Source of the DNA: Gemmobacter aquaticus
GTDB lineage: Bacteria > Pseudomonadota > Alphaproteobacteria > Rhodobacterales > Rhodobacteraceae
Assembly (NCBI RefSeq): GCF_007859075.1
Contig: NZ_VOAK01000011.1
Span: forward strand, 930,001 to 994,000
Direction of reading: 5' to 3'
Length of the DNA: 64,000 bases
Positions 1 through 9,371 of this stretch are shown here, in pieces (the stretch's first letter is position 1; the number at the start of each line of letters is the position of its first letter). The notes under the pieces were generated by a model that was given only the letters and a program-made list of their open reading frames with translations, was not told the origin of the DNA and searched no databases. A program made the translations under genes and the position numbers.

Positions 1-1414
1 CGCCCGAGAAGCATGCGTCGCAGAAGCGGGGCGCCTTGGGATCGCGGCCCGCGGCCTCGCCCGCTGCACGGTAGAGACCGTCGAGCGAGATGAACTTCAG
101 GCTGTCGACGCCGATCCACTCGCGCATTTCTTCTTCAGACATGGTCGCGGCCAGCAACTTCGAACGCTCTGGCGTGTCGACACCGTAGAAGCAGGGCCAG
201 GCGGTCGGCGGAGAGGCGATGCGGAAGTGTACTTCGGCAGCACCTGCGTCGAGGATCATGTCCTTGATCTTGCGCGACGTTGTGCCCCGCACGACCGAGT
301 CATCCACAAGGATCACCCGCTTGCCTTGAATAAGCGCACGGTTCACGTTCAGCTTCAGCCGGACGCCCATGTTGCGGATCTGTTCGGTCGGTTCGATGAA
401 GGTCCGGCCCATGTACTGGTTGCGGATGATCCCCATCGCATAGGGGATGCCGGACTGCTGCGAATAGCCGATGGCGGCGGGGGTGCCACTGTCGGGCACC
501 GGGCAGACAAGGTCGGCCTCGACCGGGGCTTCCTTGGCCAGCTCCACCCCGATCTGGCGGCGGGTTTCATAGACCGAGCGACCGCCGAGGATCGAGTCGG
601 GGCGCGAGAAATAGACCTGCTCAAAGATGCAGAACCGCGAGGGCGCGGGCTGGAAGGGGCGGGTCGAGGTGACCTTGTTCCCCTCGATCACCACCATCTC
701 GCCGGGCTCGATCTCGCGCACGAACTCGGCGCCGATGATGTCGAGCCCGCAGGTCTCAGAGCTCAGCGCCCAGCCATGGTCCGAGATACGGCCCAGAACC
801 AGCGGTCGCACGCCATGCGCATCGCGCACCCCGATCAGCTTGGTACGGGTCATCGCAACGACCGAAAACGCACCCTCAACGCGGCGCAGCGCATCCTTGA
901 TCCGTTCGGAAATGTTGGTCTGGATCGACCGTGCCATCAAGTGAATGATGCACTCGCTGTCCGACGAGGATTGGAAGATCGATCCGCGCTCGATCAACTC
1001 CTTACGCAGGGCGGCGGCGTTGGTCAGGTTGCCGTTGTGGGCAATCGCAGCGCCGCCCATCGAGAACTCGCCAAAGAACGGCTGCACGTCGCGGATCGCG
1101 GTGGAGCCTTTTGACCCGGCGGTCGAATAGCGCACATGACCGATGGCCAGCTCGCCGGGAAGGGTAGCCATAACGTCGGCGCGGGTAAAGTTGTCACGGA
1201 CATAGCCGAAGCGCCGGGCCGAGTTGAAGCCGTGCTCGGGATCGTAGCTGACGATGCCGCCCGCCTCTTGCCCGCGGTGCTGCAGGGCGTGCAGGCCAAG
1301 CGCCACGAAGTTTGCCGCATCAGCCACGCCGATCACGCCGAAGATGCCGCATTCCTCCTTCAGCTTGTCGCCATCCTCAAGGGGGTCGAACGGTGTGCCG
1401 GGGATGGCGCGCAT
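1..1414 (-). CDS. purF: Amidophosphoribosyltransferase (PurF), 3' end outside window
   Basis: Catalyses the first committed step of purine synthesis, converting PRPP and glutamine to phosphoribosylamine in the cytosol. The reverse-strand frame is open from an ATG at 1414 to the window edge, about 471 codons. A class II glutamine amidotransferase domain comes first: the motif ECGIFGV places the catalytic Cys at residue 22, so a propeptide of about 21 residues is expected to be removed. A phosphoribosyltransferase domain follows, with the PRPP loop VILVDDSVVRGTT. The family is usually near 480-500 residues, so only a short C-terminal piece is missing. It lies downstream of cvpA, the same linkage as the E. 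coli cvpA-purF operon. Confidence 0.97.
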   Translation of the reverse strand, partial: MRAIPGTPFDPLEDGDKLKEECGIFGVIGVADAANFVALGLHALQHRGQEAGGIVSYDPEHGFNSARRFGYVRDNFTRADVMATLPGELAIGHVRYSTAGSKGSTAIRDVQPFFGEFSMGGAAIAHNGNLTNAAALRKELIERGSIFQSSSDSECIIHLMARSIQTNISERIKDALRRVEGAFSVVAMTRTKLIGVRDAHGVRPLVLGRISDHGWALSSETCGLDIIGAEFVREIEPGEMVVIEGNKVTSTRPFQPAPSRFCIFEQVYFSRPDSILGGRSVYETRRQIGVELAKEAPVEADLVCPVPDSGTPAAIGYSQQSGIPYAMGIIRNQYMGRTFIEPTEQIRNMGVRLKLNVNRALIQGKRVILVDDSVVRGTTSRKIKDMILDAGAAEVHFRIASPPTAWPCFYGVDTPERSKLLAATMSEEEMREWIGVDSLKFISLDGLYRAAGEAAGRDPKAPRFCDACFSG

Positions 1415-1433
1415 GTGTGGCTCTCCGAATCCG

Positions 1434-1457
1434 AAGGGGGGCGTTCGGCCCCCCTTT
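1434..1457. terminator. Hairpin between cvpA and purF
   Basis: GGGGGGC (1436-1442) and GCCCCCC (1448-1454) can pair around a 5-base loop, flanked by AA on one side and TTT on the other. It lies in the 110-base gap between cvpA and purF. It could attenuate purF transcription or protect the cvpA message. The flanking T-run is short, so full termination is uncertain. Confidence 0.45.
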
Positions 1458-1524
1458 AACCCCTTGTCGTCAGAGTGTCACGCCCAGATGCGGCACATTG
1501 TCCGTGCGCCACGGCACAGCGGCG

Positions 1525-2133
1525 TCAACCATTCGTGACAGGTGCTGCCGGGGCGGTTGCCGGATCGACCGGCGTGGCGGGCGCTGCGCAGACAGACACC
1601 AGTTGTTCATACTTCTGCACGATCCAGCCGGGCGCATCCGAGGGGATCTGGTCATCAAGATTGCCCTGAAAGGCCGCGAAAACCTTGGCGGAACGCGAAT
1701 TGTCAACCATCGGGATCGCCTCGGCCGCGACGGCGCGATCATAGACTATGAAGGCCACCGCAACCAGCAGAACGCCCCGCGCGACGCCAAAGAGGAAGCC
1801 AAGCGCCTGATCCAGCCCGCCCAGCACCGTCTGGTTGACCCAGCTTGACAGAAGGGGGGTAAACAGGGCTGCAACCACAAGGCCAAGAGCAAAGACCGCC
1901 GCAAAGGCCGCGATCACCGAAAGCTCGCAGCTGTCGCCGATGAAATCGCCCACGACGGGCAGTTCCTTGATCAGGGGCTGTGCCTGTGCGGCGAACATGA
2001 AGGCCACGACCGCGGCGCCGATCCAGCCGGCGATGGCCATCACTTCGCGGATCAGACCACGCGAATAGGCAAGGATCGCCGATAGGATGATGATCCCGGC
2101 CACCACGCCGTCGATGATGGTGAAACCCTGCAT
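1525..2133 (-). CDS. cvpA: CvpA family inner-membrane protein
   Basis: A 202-residue membrane protein of the CvpA (colicin V production) family. It starts with a hydrophobic helix after MQGFTIIDG and has about four membrane segments in the first 140 residues, then a charged and Ala/Pro-rich tail. The start at 2133 is preferred over an upstream ATG at 2175 because CCAAGGAG lies just upstream of 2133 and the longer version would run into radA. The exact role of the family is unsettled; envelope homeostasis is the usual suggestion. It sits between radA (19-base gap) and purF on the same strand. Confidence 0.93.
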   Translation of the reverse strand: MQGFTIIDGVVAGIIILSAILAYSRGLIREVMAIAGWIGAAVVAFMFAAQAQPLIKELPVVGDFIGDSCELSVIAAFAAVFALGLVVAALFTPLLSSWVNQTVLGGLDQALGFLFGVARGVLLVAVAFIVYDRAVAAEAIPMVDNSRSAKVFAAFQGNLDDQIPSDAPGWIVQKYEQLVSVCAAPATPVDPATAPAAPVTNG

Positions 2134-2152
2134 TCCGTCACTCCTTGGGGGA

Positions 2153-3508
2153 TCAGCCCGCCCCGAACATTTCACCCACGAAAGCCGTCAGATCAGCCGT
2201 TTCGCGCAGGCGCATACCTTCTGCCTGACCGGACTTCGACCGCGCAGGCAATGTGGCCTGTGAGAAACCAAGTTTCGCCGCCTCTTTCAACCTGTTTTCG
2301 GTCTGTCCGACCGGGCGCAAGGCGCCCGATAGCGAGATTTCTCCGAAAAGCACCATGTCGGGCGGAATTGCCACATCCTCGCGCGCACTCAGCAATGCGG
2401 CCGCTACGGCCAGATCGGCGGCGGGTTCATTCACACGCATGCCACCGGCAACGTTCAGAAAAACGTCGAGCCCGGTAAAGGGGATGCCACAGCGCGCCTC
2501 AAGCACCGCAAGGATGGTGGACAGCCGCCCGGAATCAAGACCGACAACCGTGCGGCGGGGCGTGCCAAGGTTCGATGGCGCGACAAGGGCCTGAATCTCG
2601 GTCAGAACCGGACGCGTGCCTTCGATCCCGGCAAAGACCGCCGAACCCGGCGTTGCGGCTTCGCGGTCCGACAGGAACAGGGCAGAGGGGTTCAGAACCT
2701 CGGCCAGGCCGTCGCCGGTCATCTCGAACACGCCGATCTCGTCGGCAGGCCCGAAGCGGTTCTTGACCGCGCGCAGGATACGGAACTGATGCCCGCGCTC
2801 GCCCTCGAAATAGAGAACGGTGTCAACCATATGCTCCAGAACGCGGGGCCCGGCGATGGCGCCCTCTTTCGTCACATGCCCCACGATCACCACCGCAACG
2901 CCGCGGCGCTTGGCGAAACTCACCAGCTCATGCGCCGCCGCGCGCACCTGACTGACTGACCCCGGCGCGCTTTCCACATTGTCGAGCCACATGGTCTGGA
3001 TCGAATCGATGATCGCAAGCTGCGGGCGCTCGGAATCCAGCGTTGTCAGGATGTCGCGCAGGTTGGTTTCCGCCCCAAGCGCGACCGGCGCATTGCGCAG
3101 GCCGAGCCGTTGTGCCCGCATGCGGACCTGCGCGGCGGCCTCTTCGCCGGAAATGTACATGCATTTCAGGCCATTGTGCGCGAAACTTGCAGCGGCTTGC
3201 AGCAGCAGGGTCGATTTTCCGATGCCCGGATCCCCGCCCACGAGGATCGCCGATGCTGGCACAAGACCGCCTCCCAGAACGCGGTCCAGCTCTCCGATCC
3301 CCGAGGACGAGCGGGGCGGCGGCGCCTCTTCCGTCGCCAGATCGGTCAGCGGGATGCTGCGCCCCTTGGCCTGCGGTCTGGGCCCCGAGGACAGCGGCGC
3401 CTCCTCGATGATCGAGTTCCATGCCCCGCAGGCGTCGCATTTGCCCGCCCATTTCTTGTGAACGGCACCGCAGGCGGTGCAGGAAAAGCTGGGGGTTGCC
3501 TTTGCCAT
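2153..3508 (-). CDS. radA: DNA repair protein RadA
   Basis: A RecA-like ATPase that promotes branch migration of recombination intermediates. The 451 residues show an N-terminal C4 zinc finger (Cys10, Cys13, Cys24, Cys27), a Walker A motif GGDPGIGKST at 91-100, the RadA signature KNRFG near residue 255, and a C-terminal Lon-like domain. Length is normal for the family. The stop is 1 base from the end of the preceding flavin monooxygenase gene's neighbour junction, and cvpA starts 19 bases downstream, so a radA-cvpA-purF operon is likely. Confidence 0.97.
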   Translation of the reverse strand: MAKATPSFSCTACGAVHKKWAGKCDACGAWNSIIEEAPLSSGPRPQAKGRSIPLTDLATEEAPPPRSSSGIGELDRVLGGGLVPASAILVGGDPGIGKSTLLLQAAASFAHNGLKCMYISGEEAAAQVRMRAQRLGLRNAPVALGAETNLRDILTTLDSERPQLAIIDSIQTMWLDNVESAPGSVSQVRAAAHELVSFAKRRGVAVVIVGHVTKEGAIAGPRVLEHMVDTVLYFEGERGHQFRILRAVKNRFGPADEIGVFEMTGDGLAEVLNPSALFLSDREAATPGSAVFAGIEGTRPVLTEIQALVAPSNLGTPRRTVVGLDSGRLSTILAVLEARCGIPFTGLDVFLNVAGGMRVNEPAADLAVAAALLSAREDVAIPPDMVLFGEISLSGALRPVGQTENRLKEAAKLGFSQATLPARSKSGQAEGMRLRETADLTAFVGEMFGAG

Positions 3509-3509
3509 G

Positions 3510-4487
3510 TCAGAACCACGCCTTTGCGGTCAGCGAGAGCGAGCGTTTGCGCGCCTCGAAATCATGGGTGTCGGTCACGACGATCACCTCGTCAGCTTGG
3601 GTTTGCGCCACAATGGCCTCCAACCCTGCACGCACCTGATCGGGTGTGCCGACAGCGTGGCAGCCGAGCATGGCCATGACCTGCGCCTCTTCCCGTGCAT
3701 TCCAGTCGAGGGGGCCGGGCGGCATCTGGTATCGGCGGTTGTTGCGCACAAGACCAAGGAAGCCCTGCTGCATGGTGGTGAACAGATAACGCGCCTCGGC
3801 CTCGGTCTCGGCGCAGACAACATTGGCCGCAACGATCGCATGGGGTTCACGCAGCCGAGCCGATGGTTTGAAGTTGCTGCGATAGAGATAGAGCGCATCC
3901 AGCAGTGCCGCAGGTGCGAAGTGGGAGGCAAAGCCGAAGGGCAGGCCCAACTCCGCCGCCAGAAGCGCGCCGAAATGCGACGAGCCCAGAATGACGAACT
4001 GCACATCTGTCCCGGCCGCGGGAACAGCCGTGATTCCAAGCGCGTTTTCAGGCGCGAACCAGCCCATCAGCTCCACCACATCCTGCGGGAAGCGATCAGC
4101 CCCCTGCGGGTCGCGGCGCAGCGCGCGGATGAGGGTTGCGCCATCGGTGCCCGGCGCGCGGCCAAGGCCAAGGTCGATACGGCCGGGAAAGAGCTGGGCC
4201 AGCGTTCCGTATTGCTCTGCCACCACATAGGGGGCGTGATTGGGCAGCATGACCCCGCCAGACCCGATGCGGATACGGCTGGTCGCGGCCCCGACATGTG
4301 CAACCACCACCGGCGTCGCAGCAGAGGCGACGCCGACCATGTTGTGATGCTCGGCCACCCAGTAGCGGTGAAAGCCAAGTGTCTCGACATGGGCCGCAAT
4401 GGCTGCGGCATTCTTCAGGGCCTGAGCTGGCCCCTGATCCTCGCGGACACGCGTGAGGTCCAGAAGTGAGAGTGGCGGGCGCGTCAT
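3510..4487 (-). CDS. LLM-class flavin-dependent monooxygenase (MsnO8-like)
   Basis: A 325-residue protein of the bacterial luciferase-like flavin monooxygenase superfamily. The family features visible are an opening LSLLDLTRV strand, YWVAEHHN near residue 45, a [12 protein letters not shown] segment, and [16 protein letters not shown] near residue 105, which match the single-domain MsnO8 subgroup. The substrate cannot be told from sequence. Its start overlaps the stop of the PqiA-like gene by 4 bases (ATGA at 4487-4484), indicating translational coupling, and radA begins 1 base after its stop. Confidence 0.88.
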   Translation of the reverse strand: MTRPPLSLLDLTRVREDQGPAQALKNAAAIAAHVETLGFHRYWVAEHHNMVGVASAATPVVVAHVGAATSRIRIGSGGVMLPNHAPYVVAEQYGTLAQLFPGRIDLGLGRAPGTDGATLIRALRRDPQGADRFPQDVVELMGWFAPENALGITAVPAAGTDVQFVILGSSHFGALLAAELGLPFGFASHFAPAALLDALYLYRSNFKPSARLREPHAIVAANVVCAETEAEARYLFTTMQQGFLGLVRNNRRYQMPPGPLDWNAREEAQVMAMLGCHAVGTPDQVRAGLEAIVAQTQADEVIVVTDTHDFEARKRSLSLTAKAWF

Positions 4488-4900
4488 TTCGGGCTCTTCA
4501 GGGAAAGCGAGACAAGGATAAGCCCGGTGAAAAGATACATCCCCCAGGCGATTTCGACGGTGGCAAGCCCAACGCCCTTCACGATCACCACATAAAGCGC
4601 AATCAGGAAGACGTCCGCCATGGCCAGCTTGCCAATCACCGCAAGCGCGGGCTCGGTGCGTGGATCGAGCAGGCCGAAATCACGCAGTGCACGGCCGGTC
4701 ACCTTCAGGATCGGCGCAAAGATCGCGCAGAAGGTGACGACAAGCGCCAGAAGCGCATCGCTTTCCCAAAGCGACTGCAGACCCGAGACGACAGAGATTT
4801 CTGACATCCCGAACATGGGCAGCAGTCCCGCGCGCAAGAGCGGTGCAAACCAGGCAATCGGAAACAGGAGAAGTAGCGACAGGTTCAGGTAGCGTGACAT
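4484..4900 (-). CDS. PqiA-like (paraquat-inducible protein A) membrane protein
   Basis: A 138-residue protein with about four hydrophobic helices, matching one PqiA repeat: an N-terminal helix after MSRYLN, the central [20 protein letters not shown] loop and two further helices. PqiA-type proteins work with MCE-domain lipid-transport proteins in the envelope. E. coli PqiA has two such repeats and zinc-binding cysteines, while this protein has a single repeat and no cysteine pairs. The start at 4900 was chosen because the upstream part of the open frame has no membrane-protein character. The mlaFE genes lie upstream on the same strand, across a repeat-filled gap. Confidence 0.8.
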   Translation of the reverse strand: MSRYLNLSLLLLFPIAWFAPLLRAGLLPMFGMSEISVVSGLQSLWESDALLALVVTFCAIFAPILKVTGRALRDFGLLDPRTEPALAVIGKLAMADVFLIALYVVIVKGVGLATVEIAWGMYLFTGLILVSLSLKSPK

Positions 4901-4974
4901 GGCGGCGATCCTGCGGGCAATCGTGACCGGGTGCAAGGTGGCATGACCTGCGCCACAGTGCAGGGGAAAGGCAA

Positions 4975-5170
4975 GGGGGACTGTCTGCCCCCATCGGCGC
5001 GTGACGCGCCATTCGGCGCTGAAAACCATTCCCCGGATGGTTTTCCGGGCGCGCCTCATCCCCGAGGATATTTGGGAAAAGAAGAAGGCCGCTGCGTCCG
5101 TTCTCTTTTTCAGAAATATCCTCAGGTGGTGAATTGTCCGAAAGGACAAGAGGGGGCGCGAGCGCCCCCT
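4975..5170. repeat. Composite intergenic repeat, copy 1 (pqiA-mlaF gap)
   Basis: The 283-base gap between the PqiA-like gene and mlaF contains no gene and is almost entirely stem-loop DNA. In plus orientation it holds GGGGG/CCCCC around ctgtctg (4975-4992), GGCGCG/CGCGCC (4996-5010), and the core CCCCGAGGATATTTGGG beginning at 5060 and running to AAGAAGAAGG. An inverted second core follows at 5101-5129, then TTGTCC/GGACAA (5134-5149) and AGGGGGCG/CGCCCCCT (5151-5170). The two cores pair with each other. Related copies occur at five other intergenic sites in this window. Confidence 0.85.
5151..5170 (-). terminator. Probable terminator of mlaF
   Basis: AGGGGGCG and CGCCCCCT form an 8-bp stem with a 4-base loop, 13 bases after the mlaF stop on the minus strand, followed by CTCTTGTCC. 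The same hairpin follows tyrS at 61169-61188. The T-tract is weak, so it may act as an RNA 3'-end stabiliser instead. Confidence 0.55.
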
Positions 5171-5183
5171 TTCTTCTGCGACG

Positions 5184-5930
5184 TTACCGCACAGATTCAA
5201 TCGGGCCTTCGGCGCGGCCGTGAATGAATTGCTGCACATAGGGATCAGGCGTCGAGTCGAGCTCGGACACCGGTCCTGTCCAGCGCACCTTGCCGCCGTG
5301 CAACATGGCGACATTGTCGGCAATCGCGCGCACGCTGGTCATGTCATGGGTGATCGTCATTGCGGTTGCGCCCATTTCGACCACGATCTCGCGGATCAGG
5401 TCATTGATGACGCCCGACATGATCGGATCAAGCCCGGTCGTGGGTTCATCAAAGAAGATCACCTCGGGGTTGGCCGCGATGGCGCGGGCGAGGCCCACGC
5501 GCTTCTGCATGCCACCCGAAAGCTCGGCTGGATAAAGGTCGGCCACTTGTGGGCCAAGGCCCACGCGGCGCAACTTTTCGATGGCGATCTCGCGCGCTTC
5601 GGCCTTTGGCTTCTTCAGTGCACCACGCATCAGGCGGAAGGCGACGTTTTCCCAGATGCGCAGGCTGTCGAACAGCGCACCGCCCTGAAATAGCATGCCG
5701 AAGCGGGCCAGGAATTCGTCTCTGTCGCCGGTGGTCACATCCTGACCATCCAGCGTGATCTGGCCGGCGTCATGGTGAACAAGGCCGAGGATGCACTTCA
5801 AAAGCACCGACTTGCCGGTGCCTGACCCCCCGATGATCACCATCGAGGTGCCGCTTGCGATGGAGAGATCCACGCCGCGCAGGACGTGGTTGCTGCCGAA
5901 CCGTTTCTCGACGCCTTTGAGCTCGATCAT
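5184..5930 (-). CDS. mlaF: MlaF-like ABC transporter ATP-binding protein
   Basis: The cytoplasmic ATPase of a retrograde phospholipid (Mla/Ttg2) ABC transporter. The 248 residues show Walker A GGSGTGKS at 34-41, the signature LSGGMQKRVGLARA near 140 and Walker B IFFDEPTTGLDP. The start at 5930 overlaps the mlaE stop by 4 bases (ATGA), which decides it over an upstream ATG at 6119 that would lie deep inside mlaE. The MCE-domain and periplasmic components (MlaD, MlaC) are not in this window. Confidence 0.94.
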   Translation of the reverse strand: MIELKGVEKRFGSNHVLRGVDLSIASGTSMVIIGGSGTGKSVLLKCILGLVHHDAGQITLDGQDVTTGDRDEFLARFGMLFQGGALFDSLRIWENVAFRLMRGALKKPKAEAREIAIEKLRRVGLGPQVADLYPAELSGGMQKRVGLARAIAANPEVIFFDEPTTGLDPIMSGVINDLIREIVVEMGATAMTITHDMTSVRAIADNVAMLHGGKVRWTGPVSELDSTPDPYVQQFIHGRAEGPIESVR

Positions 5931-6706
5931 GAGAAGAACAGCTCCGTCAGGAGGTAGTTGGCGGCAAAGATCAGCACCGAGGCAGAGACCACGGCGGATT
6001 TCGTGGCCTTGCCCACGCCCTGCGCCCCGCGGCCCGAGTTCATGCCGTGATAGCACCCCATCAGCGCAACGAGGAAGCCAAAGGCCGCGCCTTTCAGAAG
6101 GCCCGATGTGATGTCCCACATTTCGAGAAAATCGACCGTGTTCTTGATATAGGCGGCGGAGTTGAAGCCGAGCCGCTGCACGCCCACGATCCAGCCGCCC
6201 ATGATCCCGATGCTATCGCCCACTGCGACGAGCACCGGCACCGCCAGCGTTGCTGCAAGAACGCGCGGAACCGCAAGGTATTTCAGCGGGTTGGTCGAAA
6301 GCGTCACAAGTGCGTCAATCTGTTCGGTCACCTTCATCGTGCCGATCTCGGCCGCGATGGAGGAGGCGACCCGCGCGGCAACCATCAGCCCGCCAAGAAC
6401 CGGTCCAAGCTCGCGGGCCATGCCGATCGCGACGATCGCGGGCACCACTGCCTCGGCGCTGAACCGTGCACCGCCTGCATAGATCTGAAGCGCCAATGCT
6501 CCGCCGGTAAAGAGGGCCGTCATGCCGACAACGGGCAGTGAGAACCAGCCGATCTGCATGAGCGCCTGCAGAAACTCGCGCGGGTAAAAGGGCGGTCGCA
6601 GGAGGTGGCTGACCACGTCGGCGGCAAAGATCGCCACGCGGCCAAAGCTCGCCAGCATCCCGAGCGTCATACGGCCAAGTGCCGCAACCGGGGAAAGCAA
6701 GCTCAC
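5927..6706 (-). CDS. mlaE: MlaE-like ABC transporter permease
   Basis: The 259-residue inner-membrane permease partner of MlaF. It has the typical MlaE order: an amphipathic N-terminus, then about five to six membrane segments, with the conserved stretch [19 protein letters not shown] and [14 protein letters not shown] in the middle. The start codon is GTG at 6706, overlapping the alr stop by 4 bases (GTGA). Organisation alr-mlaE-mlaF with all junctions overlapping indicates one operon. Confidence 0.93.
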   Translation of the reverse strand: MSLLSPVAALGRMTLGMLASFGRVAIFAADVVSHLLRPPFYPREFLQALMQIGWFSLPVVGMTALFTGGALALQIYAGGARFSAEAVVPAIVAIGMARELGPVLGGLMVAARVASSIAAEIGTMKVTEQIDALVTLSTNPLKYLAVPRVLAATLAVPVLVAVGDSIGIMGGWIVGVQRLGFNSAAYIKNTVDFLEMWDITSGLLKGAAFGFLVALMGCYHGMNSGRGAQGVGKATKSAVVSASVLIFAANYLLTELFFS

Positions 6707-7764
6707 ATCTGCCCCCGCGTGGCGGCCGAAACATAGCGGCGGGCATAGCGGTGGCCCAGCGAGGTCAGGACCTCATACCCGATGGTGCCGGCAACATCGG
6801 CCAGATCATCGACGCCCTGCATCGGCCCAAGAATGTCAAGCGCGCGCGGGATCTGCTGCAGATGGCTGATATCGGCGGTGATCAGGTCCATCGACACGCG
6901 CCCGACGATCGGCACGGGGGTTTCTCCGTCCCATAGCGTCGCCGCGTTGGAATAGCGTCGGGTGAGGCCGTCAGCATAGCCTGCCGCGATGGTGGCGATC
7001 AGCCGGGGCTGGTCGGCGATGTATCCGCAGGAATACCCCACGATCTCGCCCGCCTCGACCTCGCGCACCTGAATGATCGGCAGCGAGAGGCCCACGACCG
7101 GATGCGACGCGACAAAAGGACGACCGCCATAGAGGCCGACGCCGGGGCGGGTCAGTTCGAAATGATAGTCCGGGCCCAGAAGAATGCCGCCGGTCGCTGC
7201 AAGGCTGCGCGGCACGCCGATTCCATCGGTCATCGCATGGAACTCTGCAAGCTGCGCGGCATTCATCGGATGATCAGGCTCATCGGCGCAGGCCAGATGG
7301 CTCATGACCAGTTCGGGCCCCTGTTCCAGCACGAGCGGGGCTACGGCTTCCCACTCCGGCGCCTCAAGCCCCAGACGGTTCATGCCGGTATCAAGCTGAA
7401 TGCCGAAGGGATGGCCCGGCAGGCTTTCCAGATGCCGGGTGATCTGATCGACCGAGTTCAGCATCGGCGTCAGGTCCAGGTCCTGAATCATCTCGGTGTC
7501 GCCCGGCATGTGGCCGCCCAGCACGTTGATCTGGGGCCCCGGTCCAAGCGCCTGCCGCACGGCTGCGCCTTCCTCGGCCACCGCCACAAAGAAGCGCCGC
7601 GCGCCAGCCTCGGCCAGGGCGCGGGCCACACGTTTTGAGCCGAGCCCATAGGCGTCGGCCTTCACTACGGCGCCCGTCTGGGTGGACGGATCGCTCAGCC
7701 TGTCCAGCGCGCGCCAGTTGGCGGCGATGGCGTCAAGATCAATGGAGAGTGTCGCGGTTGCCAT
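6703..7764 (-). CDS. alr: Alanine racemase
   Basis: A PLP enzyme that interconverts L- and D-alanine for peptidoglycan. The 353-residue protein has the PLP lysine at residue 35 in [10 protein letters not shown], the [10 protein letters not shown] motif near 124 and, on the C-terminal side, [11 protein letters not shown] and VGRVSMDL. Length is normal. It heads the alr-mlaE-mlaF operon. The 172 bases upstream contain a hairpin from the preceding operon and the presumed alr promoter, in which I see no clear consensus. Confidence 0.96.
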   Translation of the reverse strand: MATATLSIDLDAIAANWRALDRLSDPSTQTGAVVKADAYGLGSKRVARALAEAGARRFFVAVAEEGAAVRQALGPGPQINVLGGHMPGDTEMIQDLDLTPMLNSVDQITRHLESLPGHPFGIQLDTGMNRLGLEAPEWEAVAPLVLEQGPELVMSHLACADEPDHPMNAAQLAEFHAMTDGIGVPRSLAATGGILLGPDYHFELTRPGVGLYGGRPFVASHPVVGLSLPIIQVREVEAGEIVGYSCGYIADQPRLIATIAAGYADGLTRRYSNAATLWDGETPVPIVGRVSMDLITADISHLQQIPRALDILGPMQGVDDLADVAGTIGYEVLTSLGHRYARRYVSAATRGQM

Positions 7765-7856
7765 GAGGCGGTTTTGACAGCGCAGGCGGGAAGGTCAAGG
7801 GGAAATGCCAGCCGCACGCGAAACCCGGCCTGCCTTGGGGGGCCGATGGCAGAAAT

Positions 7857-7892
7857 GCGCCCCGTTCGGCCTGGGGGGCAGGAACGGGGCGC
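7857..7892 (-). terminator. Probable terminator of the polyol operon
   Basis: GCGCCCCGTTC (7857-7867) and GAACGGGGCGC (7882-7892) form a perfect 11-bp stem with a 14-base loop, 45 bases after the mtlK stop. There is no strong T-run, so Rho-assisted or partial termination is possible. Confidence 0.5.
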
Positions 7893-7936
7893 CAAGGGGG
7901 CAGGGCGACACAGCGCCGCCCGGCCGGCCTGTCCGG

Positions 7937-9370
7937 TCATTCTGCCAGCCAGGCTTTCAGGGTGTTTGCCGTTCCCTGCGCCCAGAGGCTGTTCAGCCAA
8001 TGCGTGAAATCGGCGGCGAAACCCGCATTGTCAGCAACATCGCCATAGATGCTGCGCTGGTTCAGCCAAAGCTGCGGATTGTCCTTGGCCTGTAACGCCA
8101 ACGCCTGAAGCGCATCCCAGTTGGGATCATTGGGGGCAATCTCGGCGCCGCTGTCCGTCGTGCCCGCGCAATAGCGGCACCACATGGCCGAGACGAGCGC
8201 GAGGCCGCGTGCCGACCGTCCCGCCGCCAGCGCATCGCGCACCGACGGAATGATGAACTTGGGTTGCCGGTTCGACCCATCAAGGCAGAGGCGGCGTTCG
8301 GTATCCGCAACCTCGGGGTTGGAGAACCGCGCGCGGATCAGGTCATAATAGGCCGGGATGTCGGTATTCGGCACCGGTGGTACAAAGGGACTGACCTCTT
8401 CCCGTTCGACCTTGTCAAGCAGAGCCGAGATCAGGGGGTTGGCCATGGCCTCGTGGACATATTCGATATCCATCAGCCCGCCCGGATAGGCGATGATCGC
8501 ATGCCCGCCGTTCAGGATGCGGATCTTCATCATCTCGTAGGCGTGAACCTGATCCGAGAAGGTGACGCCAACCCGTTCCAGCGCCGGGCGACCGGCGGGG
8601 AATATGTCCTCAACCACCCACTGCCGGAAGGGCTCGCAGGTGACGGGGACCGGATCGTCGTCCAGGCCAAAGCTGGCGGCCAGGGCGCGCTCGCGCGGGC
8701 CGGTGGCGGGAGTGATGCGGTCCACCATGGCGTTGGGGAAGGCGACATTGGCGTCAATCCAGTCGGCCATTTCAGGGTCCGACAGCCGCGCGAGGCCCGA
8801 GACAGCCGCGTGGGTGACATGCCCATTGCCCGGCAGGTTGTCACAGCACATGACGGTAAAGGGCTGCACGCCCGCTGCACGGCGCATCTTCAGCGCCTTG
8901 ATGATCGCACCAAAGGCTGTCGCGGGCGCATCCGGGCTGGCCGAATCCGCAACAATCTCGGGTGCGGTCGGATCGAACTGACCGGTGGCTGCGTTGATGA
9001 AGTAGCCTCCCTCGGTCACCGTCAGGCTGACGATGCGGATATCGGGCCGGCTCATTGCGGAGATGAGGCTCGCGTTGTCAGGTTCCACCGGCAGAAAGTC
9101 GATCATGCTGCCCACGCGACGGCAACTCTTGCCTGCTGGGTCCAGCTCGATCACGGTCGAAAGGCAGTCCTGCGCCTTGAGCGCATCGCGCATGCGGGCG
9201 TCGCCCGCCCGGACGCCTGCGCCAAGGATTGCCCAATCGTGATCCAGCCCGAGGTTGAACAGGTCATCCAGATACACCGCCATATGCGCGCGGTGAAAGT
9301 TGCCAAGCCCGATATGGACGATGCCGGGTTTCAGGTTGGCGCGGTCGTAGCGAGGGGATTGAACGCTCAT
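7937..9370 (-). CDS. mtlK: Mannitol 2-dehydrogenase (polyol dehydrogenase, long-chain)
   Basis: Oxidises D-mannitol (also D-arabinitol in some members) to the ketose with NAD in the cytosol. The 477-residue protein begins with the nucleotide-binding segment IVHIGLGNFHRAHMAVY typical of the mannitol dehydrogenase family and carries the catalytic-region motif KIRILNGGHAIIAYPG near residue 290. The start at 9370 is 1 base from the smoS stop; the upstream ATG at 9403 lies inside smoS. It is the last gene of the transporter operon, as in the R. sphaeroides smo/mtl region. Confidence 0.93.
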   Translation of the reverse strand: MSVQSPRYDRANLKPGIVHIGLGNFHRAHMAVYLDDLFNLGLDHDWAILGAGVRAGDARMRDALKAQDCLSTVIELDPAGKSCRRVGSMIDFLPVEPDNASLISAMSRPDIRIVSLTVTEGGYFINAATGQFDPTAPEIVADSASPDAPATAFGAIIKALKMRRAAGVQPFTVMCCDNLPGNGHVTHAAVSGLARLSDPEMADWIDANVAFPNAMVDRITPATGPRERALAASFGLDDDPVPVTCEPFRQWVVEDIFPAGRPALERVGVTFSDQVHAYEMMKIRILNGGHAIIAYPGGLMDIEYVHEAMANPLISALLDKVEREEVSPFVPPVPNTDIPAYYDLIRARFSNPEVADTERRLCLDGSNRQPKFIIPSVRDALAAGRSARGLALVSAMWCRYCAGTTDSGAEIAPNDPNWDALQALALQAKDNPQLWLNQRSIYGDVADNAGFAADFTHWLNSLWAQGTANTLKAWLAE

Positions 9371-9371
9371 G

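Noticed and set aside
227-1114. Long plus-strand ORF opposite purF
   Set aside because: Mirror frame of a well-recognised gene in GC-rich DNA; no family resemblance and no ribosome binding site.
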